A stretch of 34,689 nucleotides of DNA from Rhodospirillales bacterium (GTDB lineage: Bacteria; Pseudomonadota; Alphaproteobacteria; Rhodospirillales; Casp-alpha2), in assembly GCA_018662225.1 (NCBI GenBank), contig JABJGO010000061.1:1-34689 (forward strand). Direction: 5' to 3'. The notes beneath the pieces were generated by a model. It saw only the letters and a program-made list of their open reading frames with translations, was not told the origin of the DNA and did no database searches. Of the stretch, positions 17,215 to 23,908 are shown piece after piece; position 1 is the first letter of the stretch, and the number at the start of each line of letters is the position of its first letter. Made by a program: the position numbers and the translations under genes.

Positions 17215-18470
17215 GTAACGCATCCGCCATAGCTGGCGATAACTCTGCCTTGGCTTTTGACGTAGATCGCATCCGTCAGGATTTTCCGATTCTTGCGCAG
17301 GAAGTGTACGGCAAGCCGCTTGTTTATCTGGATAGCGGTGCCAGCGCCCAGAAACCACAGGCCGTCATCGACGCCATGGTGGCGGGCATGGATACCTACT
17401 ATGCCAATGTACACCGGGGTGTGCATGCCATGAGCCAACGCTCCACCGAAGCCTATGACGGTGCGCGCAAGAAAGTGGCTACGTTCCTGAACGCACGTTC
17501 TGACAACGAAATCGTTTTCACCAAGAACGCCACAGAAGGCATCAATCTGGTCGCCAACAGCTATGCTCGTACTTACCTGAAAGCCGGTGACGAGATCATC
17601 ATTTCGCACATGGAACACCATGCTAACATCGTACCGTGGCAATTGTTGCGCGATAGTCTGGGCATCGTACTGCGCGTGGTGCCGGTGGATGACGACGGCA
17701 ATCTGGATATGGCGGCTTATGGGGATATGCTGGGGCCGAAAACAAAGCTGGTGGGCATGACCCACGTATCCAACTCGCTGGGCACCATCGTGGACATCAA
17801 GAAGGTGATCACCATGGCCCATGACGCCGGTGCCAAAGTTTTGGTGGATGGCTGTCAGGCTGTGCCGCACAGTGCCGTGGATGTGCAGGACCTGGATGCA
17901 GATTTTTACGTGTTTGCGCCACACAAGCTTTATGGCCCGACGGGCATCGGCGTGCTGTATGGCAAAGAAGATATTCTGAATGACATGCCCCCATGGCAGG
18001 GCGGCGGCGACATGATCATGTCTGTGTCGTTTGAAAAAACCACCTATCAGAAAGCCCCGATGCGGTTTGAAGCCGGCACCCCACCTATTGTGGAAGCCAT
18101 CGGCCTGGGGGCCGCCATTGATTACATGAGCGCGATCGGCATGGAGAACATCGCGGCCCATGAAGAAGGCTTGTTGCATTACGCCACGGACCGCCTGTCG
18201 AAGATCAAAGGCTTGCGTATCATTGGTCAGGCCCAGGAAAAAGCCGCCATCGTATCCTTCGTGCTGGATTGCGCGCATCCCCATGATATCGGCACCATTG
18301 TCGATCGTGGTGGCGTGGCCATTCGTACTGGCCATCATTGTGCTCAACCGGTCATGGATCGTTTCGGTGTGGCAGCGACCGCGCGGGCATCGTTCGGTCT
18401 CTACAACACCAAAGGTGAAGTGGACGTTCTGGCTGATTCAATTGAAGCGGTACGGGAGATGTTTTCCTGA
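17211..18470 (+). CDS. sufS: Cysteine desulfurase SufS (class II)
   Basis: SufS supplies sulfur for the SUF scaffold. The 419-residue protein has the class II layout: NVHRGVHAMSQRSTEAYDGA (67-86), FTKNATEGINLVANSY (103-118), the PLP lysine Lys239 in FAPHKLYGPTGIGVLYG, and the persulfide Cys377 in RTGHHCAQPVM. It overlaps sufD by four bases and sufU by one base, so the three are likely translated together. SufU downstream is the expected sulfur-acceptor partner, as there is no SufE in the operon. Confidence 0.96.
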   Translation: MSNASAIAGDNSALAFDVDRIRQDFPILAQEVYGKPLVYLDSGASAQKPQAVIDAMVAGMDTYYANVHRGVHAMSQRSTEAYDGARKKVATFLNARSDNEIVFTKNATEGINLVANSYARTYLKAGDEIIISHMEHHANIVPWQLLRDSLGIVLRVVPVDDDGNLDMAAYGDMLGPKTKLVGMTHVSNSLGTIVDIKKVITMAHDAGAKVLVDGCQAVPHSAVDVQDLDADFYVFAPHKLYGPTGIGVLYGKEDILNDMPPWQGGGDMIMSVSFEKTTYQKAPMRFEAGTPPIVEAIGLGAAIDYMSAIGMENIAAHEEGLLHYATDRLSKIKGLRIIGQAQEKAAIVSFVLDCAHPHDIGTIVDRGGVAIRTGHHCAQPVMDRFGVAATARASFGLYNTKGEVDVLADSIEAVREMFS

Positions 18471-18940
18471 TGTTTGATGATCTGCGCGATTTATATCAGG
18501 AAGTTATCCTGGATCATGGCAAGAACCCGCGAAATTTCCGCCGCCCGGAGTCTTTCACAGCTGAGGCCATCGGCAACAACCCCATGTGCGGTGATGCGCT
18601 GGTGGTCTACATGAGCGTGGATGGTGACAACCTGATCACTGACGTTGCCTTTCAAGGGCAGGGATGCGCCATTTCGGTGGCGTCTGCTTCTATGATGACG
18701 GAACTGCTCACCGGCTGTCCGGTAGACCGCGCCAACGAAATCTATCAGGCCTTTCACAGTATCTGTACCGGCGAAGGCGACGTGGAAGAAATTTTGAGCA
18801 ATTTTGATGAAGAGATTGCCGAGCGGCTACACATGTTATCGGGGGTTCGTGAATTCCCCATGCGGGTCAAATGCGCCACGCTGGCCTGGCACACCATGGA
18901 TGCCGCCGTCAAAGGCGAGAATGAGATTAGTACGGAATAA
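18470..18940 (+). CDS. sufU: SufU-type Fe-S assembly/sulfur-transfer protein
   Basis: The 156-residue protein belongs to the IscU/SufU fold. The ligand set is visible: Cys40 and Asp42 in NPMCGDAL, Cys66 in GQGCAIS and Cys135 in RVKCATLAW. Before the last Cys there is an extended segment (about 103-131) typical of SufU rather than IscU, and the LPPVK chaperone-binding motif of IscU is absent. Known SufU proteins take the persulfide from SufS by zinc-ligand swapping. The start overlaps the sufS stop as TGATG. Confidence 0.93.
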   Translation: MFDDLRDLYQEVILDHGKNPRNFRRPESFTAEAIGNNPMCGDALVVYMSVDGDNLITDVAFQGQGCAISVASASMMTELLTGCPVDRANEIYQAFHSICTGEGDVEEILSNFDEEIAERLHMLSGVREFPMRVKCATLAWHTMDAAVKGENEISTE

Positions 18941-18942
18941 AC

Positions 18943-19512
18943 ATGATGAATTTTCTAAGCAAGTTTCTATCAAAGAAGCCGGATGATGAAAACGGGACGG
19001 TAACTGAGATCGTATCGGAACCGGAATCGACACCTGAGCCTGTAGTTGCAGAACCTGTAGCGGCTGAACCGATTGCTGCGGCGGCGGCGGAGCGGCCCAT
19101 GCATTATGTTGATCCGCATAGTGGTATGCCAAATCACATAGATCCGCCTTTGGGTGAGTTGGAAGAATTTGTATCCGTTATGGGTGAATCTCTGTTGCCT
19201 GATGCCGAAAAAGCCGATGAAGACGCTGTTATTGATGCCATGCGAACGGTGTATGACCCGGAAATTCCGGTGAACATCTACGATCTGGGCTTGATCTACA
19301 CGGTGAACCATGAGGAAAACGGCGATATCAATGTTGAGATGTCTTTGACGGCCCCCGGATGTCCCGTCGCCGGTGAAATGCCGGGCATGGTTAGTTCGGC
19401 TGTCTCACAAATAGAGGGCGTCGGCGTGGTCACCACCAAGATCGTGTGGGACCCGGCATGGACCATGGACCGTATGTCAGAAGACGCTAAACTTGCACTG
19501 GGTATGTTTTAA
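18943..19512 (+). CDS. sufT: SufT-like DUF59/MIP18 Fe-S maturation protein with low-complexity N-terminus
   Basis: SufT-type proteins help load clusters onto client proteins, mainly under high demand. The conserved DUF59 domain occupies residues about 92-185: AMRTVYDPEIPVNIYDLGL with the DPE signature (105-107), then MSLTAPGCPVAGEMPG with Cys140, and the closing VWDPAWTMDRMSEDAKLALG. Residues 20-50 are an Ala/Pro/Glu-rich stretch with VAEPVAAEPIAAAAA, probably a flexible linker. Two adjacent ATGs (18943, 18946) could start translation. It follows sufU by two bases. Confidence 0.92.
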   Translation: MMNFLSKFLSKKPDDENGTVTEIVSEPESTPEPVVAEPVAAEPIAAAAAERPMHYVDPHSGMPNHIDPPLGELEEFVSVMGESLLPDAEKADEDAVIDAMRTVYDPEIPVNIYDLGLIYTVNHEENGDINVEMSLTAPGCPVAGEMPGMVSSAVSQIEGVGVVTTKIVWDPAWTMDRMSEDAKLALGMF

Positions 19513-19557
19513 GACCATTTATGCTATACTACATCGAACAGATGGAATGAAATCGAG

Positions 19558-19908
19558 ATGACCATGCAGGACCGACCACAGTTAATATCACTGACAGACG
19601 CCGCGGCGGAACGCGCGCTGATGCTGATGGAACGTAGCGAGACCCCGGTTATGGGCTTGCGCGTGGGCGTGAACTCCAAGGGCTGCAACGGTATGTCCTA
19701 TGAGGTCGAGTACGCCCGTGACGAATCCAAACTGGAAGAAGTGGTCGAAGACAAGGGTGTGAAGATTTTCATTGATCCCATGGCGGTCATGTATGTGCTG
19801 GGCAGCACCATGGATTACGTGGAAGACAAATTCCATTCCGGCTTTGTATTCGATAACCCGAACGAGACGGGGCGTTGTGGCTGCGGCGAAAGCTTCTCTG
19901 TGGGATAA
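19558..19908 (+). CDS. sufA: A-type Fe-S carrier (SufA/HesB family)
   Basis: A-type carriers receive clusters from the scaffold and pass them to apoproteins. The 116-residue protein has the three conserved cysteines, Cys43 (NSKGCNGMSY) and Cys107/Cys109 (GRCGCGESF), and the typical DPMAVMYVLGSTMDYVED stretch. It follows sufT after 45 bases. From sequence alone SufA cannot be cleanly separated from IscA or ErpA; the name follows the operon context. Confidence 0.93.
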   Translation: MTMQDRPQLISLTDAAAERALMLMERSETPVMGLRVGVNSKGCNGMSYEVEYARDESKLEEVVEDKGVKIFIDPMAVMYVLGSTMDYVEDKFHSGFVFDNPNETGRCGCGESFSVG

Positions 19909-19935
19909 ACCCGCGGATAAGTCTGTTTATCCCCT

Positions 19936-20253
19936 ATGCCCAAAATCACTGTTATTACCCCGGACGAAAAACACCACGAGATCGAAGCCCCCGTTGGGCG
20001 CGCTTTGCTGACCGTATTGCGTGACCTGAACGGTTTCGATCTGGAAGGCACCTGCGAAGGCTCGCTGGCATGTGCCACCTGTCACGTGATCGTGGATGCG
20101 GCGTGGTATCCCAAACTAAAGCCCGTCGCCACCGGCGAACACGACATGCTCGATTTCGCCGAAGGCCTGACAGCCACATCCCGACTATGCTGCCAGATTC
20201 CTGTAACGGATGAACTGGATGGTCTGGTGGTGAGAATTCCGGCGGAAGGCTGA
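19936..20253 (+). CDS. Adrenodoxin-type [2Fe-2S] ferredoxin
   Basis: This 105-residue ferredoxin resembles the ISC ferredoxin (Fdx/FdxB) that supplies electrons for cluster assembly. Ligands are Cys40, Cys46 and Cys49 in GTCEGSLACATCHV and a fourth Cys at 86 (or the adjacent 85) in TSRLCCQIPV, the vertebrate/adrenodoxin-type spacing. EHDMLDFAEGLTATSRL matches the family. It is the last gene of the operon, 27 bases after sufA. No convincing rho-independent terminator follows; a run of nine G (20259-20267) stands just behind the stop. Confidence 0.93.
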   Translation: MPKITVITPDEKHHEIEAPVGRALLTVLRDLNGFDLEGTCEGSLACATCHVIVDAAWYPKLKPVATGEHDMLDFAEGLTATSRLCCQIPVTDELDGLVVRIPAEG

Positions 20254-20455
20254 GGCCTGGGGGGGGGATTTGGCCCATAAAACGAGAACTGCGACCCCGC
20301 AACTTCCATTTACCGCCATAAACCGGACATGGTTTAGGAGCGTTAGCCAGTTCCGCTGGTAGCTATTTGCAGACATTCACCACCCCAACATCAATGGTTA
20401 GATCGATAATTGAATTTGGTCGGGCTCAGACGATACCCATGTGATAATGCTCTGC

Positions 20456-21679
20456 CTACTCCTTCATGGCATCAATATCGATCTCAACCATCATCCCCGG
20501 ATAGGCAAGCTCGGGCAGGGGAACACCGGTGGAAGTCGGACCCGGATCGGTGAAATAAGATGACCTGATGGGTAGATTGGCGTTCAAGGCGTCTTCACCA
20601 CAGTCCCCATCGTAGAGCGTCAATACCTTCACAACATCGTCAAAATCAGCGCCGAATTCGCTCAGAATATTTCGTATATTCTCCATGCTCGATTTGGTTT
20701 GCTGGGTAAGCTGCCCGGGATCAATAGCGCAGCCCTTCTGATTAATGGATACCTGACCACCCAGAAAGATCATTTCACCGCACTTGAGACCATGTTTGTA
20801 GGGCAGGTGAACATGCCAGTCCCAGTGTCCTTCCGGCCATACATGCTCGCGCTTCAGATAGCTACCGTCTTCGCCCAGCATTGCGACGGTCTCGATTTTC
20901 ACACCCATGCCTTCCCAGGCGTGACGCGGAATCGGAATGCCGGTCGCGGCCGGTCCGGGTTCTTTGAAATGAGCAGCACAGGCAAGGGCGGCCGGTTCGA
21001 AATCCTCAATACCACCCTGACCGCCATACCATCGATTTATCTTCACAACATCGTCAAATCCGGCGCCGAAAGCATTGAGCGCCCGTCCGTGCTGGGCCAT
21101 CACCGTATTCGTTTGGGTGACAATGTCACCCGGGTCGATTATGACACCATTCACATCGCGTGGCGACTGGCCACTCATATAGATCATACGACCGCAACGC
21201 ACACCCTGGGCAAACGGTTCAGGCAGCGGCGACAAGCCATCAAGGGGAGCGTACTGGCGGGTCATCCGGGCATTGTCACGCCCCCGCATGGCGATGGCTT
21301 CAATTTCAACGCACATGCCTTCGTAGGCAAGATACGGAAAGGGGATCGCGGTCACGGCTGGGTGCGCGCCCGCAGGCAGGCCCGCAGCAACCATTTCCAG
21401 GAACTCGTCCTCATCACCGGTGCCATCATTTACATAAAAACAACGCAAGCGTACCAAGTCGACCAGATCGGCCCCCAGTTCTTCGAGTACGCGACCCAGA
21501 TAAGTCATCACTTCGGCGGTCTGCTGGCGAAGATCACCGAGATGGCGCACGACACCATGGGAAGTTAGGTCAACCTGACCACCTACATGAATTATTTCAC
21601 CGCACCTGAGGCCATGCTTATGCGTGATCGTAATTGGCCAGTTCCAGTGCCCTTCGGGCCAAGCATGTTGCTTTTTCAT
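20456..21679 (-). CDS. Single-chain protein of three Rid (YjgF/RidA-like) domains
   Basis: Rid proteins are normally about 130-residue homotrimers with active sites between subunits. This 407-residue protein contains three in tandem: about residues 5-132, 141-267 and 278-405. Domains 1 and 3 share an entry motif (WPEGHWxW, KHGLxCGExI, GGQV), while domain 2 starts differently (YAPLDGLSPLPEPF, RCGRMIYMSGQSP). Each ends with the family strand (VEIEAIAM, VKIETVAM, VEIDIDAM). The Arg required for imine hydrolysis in archetypal RidA (Arg105 in E. coli) is replaced in all three by Val, Ala or Ser, so classical 2-aminoacrylate deaminase activity is not expected. AGAGGA precedes the ATG. The gene stands alone, convergent with the suf operon. 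Confidence 0.88.
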   Translation of the reverse strand: MKKQHAWPEGHWNWPITITHKHGLRCGEIIHVGGQVDLTSHGVVRHLGDLRQQTAEVMTYLGRVLEELGADLVDLVRLRCFYVNDGTGDEDEFLEMVAAGLPAGAHPAVTAIPFPYLAYEGMCVEIEAIAMRGRDNARMTRQYAPLDGLSPLPEPFAQGVRCGRMIYMSGQSPRDVNGVIIDPGDIVTQTNTVMAQHGRALNAFGAGFDDVVKINRWYGGQGGIEDFEPAALACAAHFKEPGPAATGIPIPRHAWEGMGVKIETVAMLGEDGSYLKREHVWPEGHWDWHVHLPYKHGLKCGEMIFLGGQVSINQKGCAIDPGQLTQQTKSSMENIRNILSEFGADFDDVVKVLTLYDGDCGEDALNANLPIRSSYFTDPGPTSTGVPLPELAYPGMMVEIDIDAMKE

Positions 21680-22059
21680 CTATCCTCTGCTTCCCTAGTT
21701 ACGATCCGGCGCATCCCCGAATTTCCATATATAACCTGAGTGTATCATAGATGGTCGCGTGAAAAGCAGACCTTTTCGATGCTCGTCAAACACTTCTGCT
21801 AATAGTCACGAGCAGAAGTTTAAGGTCGAACCCATCCTCGAAAGCTGCCTGTTCGCATCCTGTGGTGACAAACTGAGCACACAAAATACTGCAGAACAAC
21901 GGGAAAACTTACGTCAAACTGGTTATCGGTGAAAATAAATGAGCAAGCAGAAGGGTGCTATCAGAGAATAATTTGGTTTTGATTTTTGTACCCTAGATAA
22001 ATTGAGGGTATATTTGATCTATCCTAAGTTGGCAGTTCTTGCATGAAGGAAAGCAAGGT
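21680..22059. other. Intergenic region, 380 bases, divergent control region without a gene
   Basis: No supported gene is seen. It separates the Rid gene (minus) from the lipoprotein gene (plus), so it must hold both promoters. Visible features are one copy of the recurring motif as AGCAGACCTT (21765-21774), a 9-base hairpin (21792-21819), and an inverted repeat TACCCT/AGGGTA with a 10-base centre (21989-22010) lying 50 bases before the lipoprotein start. Confidence 0.55.
21792..21819. repeat. Hairpin with 9-base perfect arms
   Basis: ACTTCTGCT (21792-21800) pairs with AGCAGAAGT (21811-21819) across a 10-base loop. It begins 18 bases after an AGCAGACCTT copy of the intergenic motif. No T-run follows on either strand, so a terminator role is unlikely. 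Confidence 0.5.
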
Positions 22060-23721
22060 ATGATTAGGCTCCGAGCCAAAACTAGAACGTTGCTGTCAAT
22101 CATCGTTCTGTTCATCATCGTCTCTGCTTGTGTTCCGGCAAAACAATATGCTCCCCTGCAATTGACGTCACTTAAAATGGGGCAGACCAGCAAGATAGAG
22201 CTCTACGGCAACGCTGGTTGGCGAGATACGGGCATCCAAATCAGTAAGGGACAGGTCTATCGCGTCAACGCCAACGGAGCCTGGAGCATGTCACCATTCT
22301 GTGGATCGACTGACAGTGAAGGGCTGGCGATTGAGCATCTAACTTGCATGAAAGGTATCTTTGCACAGAGCTTTCCTTTACCGGAAGGTAGGATCGGTGC
22401 ATTGGTTGGCAAGATTGGTCAAAACGGCAAGGTCTTCCTAATCGGCGGGACAGAAGGGTTTATTGCTGACAGGGAAGGTATCCTGTTTCTTAGAAATAAT
22501 GATCCTGACGGGTTCCTCTTTGACAACGAGGGTCAGATCGATGTCGCTATCCAACGCTATGGCGGTGGCGAAGGTGGGGCAACTGCGACGGCTTCCGGGT
22601 TGAAAAAAACAGGCCAGCCGGCCAAGGCCGACATCGACTACATTTTTGCCAATCACCTTACCCTTGATTTCGATGATGGTGGGGCATCGATGTCAGGAGA
22701 GTGGACGGAAGATGAGAAACTTAAAGTTGCGCGCTATTTCGAAATGGCCACCCAGGATGCACCAGATATTACTACCCTTCTCGGTATGGGCAGTGAGACT
22801 CATGGCCCAATTCGAGTGATCAAGCGCGATGCGGTAAAGTGGTCCCTTGGGCTGGTCAAGCGAAGCAAGGATCACTTGACTCATTATCTTGTCCTGAACG
22901 AGCATTTTTTTGATGCCTACGACACACCCGGAGCCGTTGTTGTCGGGGACGCCATCATTTACAGTTATTGGTTCTTCATCCACGAACTGGTTCATTTGGC
23001 CGAGTTGCGTTCAACTCCCATTGCCGTGTTCTCGCCGTCACTCAATCTTGTCGGTCCGGTCGGGCCCGCACTTGTCGGGAAAATAGAAGAAGCTAAAAAA
23101 TTACTGGAAGCGCGGGGAATAGACTATGACGAGTATGTTTTGTCGACCGAAGAGAGCAACCTGGATTTGGTTCACAGCATTGGACTTCCCTCCAAGTACG
23201 CAATCCGAGAGCCGCAGGAAACATTGGCCGAGGTCGTGACCGCGATGATTCTTGCACCGTCCTATCAACCGACGCAGGATGTACGCGATATCATCGACCA
23301 CTTTTTCCACCGCTCAATGGATGGTGTCGGACAAGCGTACGCTAGCGAGCCATGCAGGGCCTTAGGTGATGCAGCATCCAAGGGTGATACAGGTAAAATG
23401 TCAGCACTGATTAACTCCGGTATTAACGTAAACTGCACCTATACGGGAAGTTATGTAAGTGATGAAGGCGGCAAGACCATTAGCTATAGTACGACGCCGC
23501 TGAATGAGGCTGCATATCTTGCTCGCGTTGTCCCCGTAAAGCTTTTGCTCAGCCACGGCGCGAATGTGAACTATGCGGACGCCGAAGGGTATAAACCGCT
23601 CGATGCGGTGAGTTACGCCCTTGACGATATGGTTCTTTATGAAGACACCACCCCTCAAGAGTGGGAAGAAGGTGAAGCGGTGTTTCAGCTTTTGGAGGAT
23701 GCTGGTGCGACCTACAAATAG
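22060..23721 (+). CDS. Lipoprotein with LecA-like domain, HExxH zincin domain and ankyrin-like repeats
   Basis: I do not know a named family for this whole 553-residue protein. Residues 1-24 are a lipoprotein signal (LLSIIVLFIIVSAC, lipidation at Cys24). Residues about 43-166 resemble the PA-IL/LecA-like domain: W54-DTGI, KGQVYRVNANGAW, GALVGKIGQNGKVFLIG, GILFLRNND and DNEGQIDVAI. Residues about 190-420 form a probable zinc metallopeptidase with H308-E-L-V-H312 and a downstream SKYAIREPQETLAEVV (378-393) giving a likely third glutamate ligand. Residues about 432-552 read as two or three ankyrin-like repeats (LGDAASKGDTGKMSALINSG, TPLNEAAYLARVVPVKLLLS). ATG 22060 was chosen over the TTG at 22039 because AAGGA lies upstream and the signal peptide then starts cleanly. 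Each domain call is by motif; the combination is inference. Confidence 0.75.
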   Translation: MIRLRAKTRTLLSIIVLFIIVSACVPAKQYAPLQLTSLKMGQTSKIELYGNAGWRDTGIQISKGQVYRVNANGAWSMSPFCGSTDSEGLAIEHLTCMKGIFAQSFPLPEGRIGALVGKIGQNGKVFLIGGTEGFIADREGILFLRNNDPDGFLFDNEGQIDVAIQRYGGGEGGATATASGLKKTGQPAKADIDYIFANHLTLDFDDGGASMSGEWTEDEKLKVARYFEMATQDAPDITTLLGMGSETHGPIRVIKRDAVKWSLGLVKRSKDHLTHYLVLNEHFFDAYDTPGAVVVGDAIIYSYWFFIHELVHLAELRSTPIAVFSPSLNLVGPVGPALVGKIEEAKKLLEARGIDYDEYVLSTEESNLDLVHSIGLPSKYAIREPQETLAEVVTAMILAPSYQPTQDVRDIIDHFFHRSMDGVGQAYASEPCRALGDAASKGDTGKMSALINSGINVNCTYTGSYVSDEGGKTISYSTTPLNEAAYLARVVPVKLLLSHGANVNYADAEGYKPLDAVSYALDDMVLYEDTTPQEWEEGEAVFQLLEDAGATYK

Positions 23722-23769
23722 GGCTTGGATCTTTGACGCCCTCCTAGTCTATCAACAATTGATGTCCAA

Positions 23770-23846
23770 AATGTCTGCTCTGGGGCATTAGGAGAAGTAT
23801 TGGCAGGCCATGATTCACGTCCGCTCTGCGGCACAATCCGGACATT
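23770..23846. repeat. Cluster of the recurring intergenic motif (AATGTCYGCT / CCGGACATT)
   Basis: Between the convergent lipoprotein gene and the Glu-Pro-rich gene are AATGTCTGCT (23770-23779), CACGTCCGCT (23817-23826) and CCGGACATT (23838-23846), the last in inverted orientation. A partial copy, AATGTCTAC, follows near 23860. Related decamers occur in four other gaps of the window. The cluster looks like remnants of a dispersed non-coding element. Confidence 0.4.
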
Positions 23847-23908
23847 GTCTGTGGTACTGAATGTCTACAGCAAATGCACACTTTCGTTGCCGGTCAGCGG
23901 CATTCTGC

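Noticed and set aside
19513-19557. Internal promoter before sufA (TATACT present)
   Set aside because: No acceptable -35 hexamer at normal spacing was found, and the gap is consistent with continuation of the operon.
20259-20267. Run of nine G behind the ferredoxin gene as a terminator or slippage site
   Set aside because: No stem with a T-run surrounds it and it is outside any gene; homopolymer length may also be a sequencing uncertainty.
22039-22059. TTG start 7 codons upstream for the lipoprotein
   Set aside because: It adds a charged segment before a normal lipoprotein signal peptide, and the AAGGA site fits the ATG at 22060.
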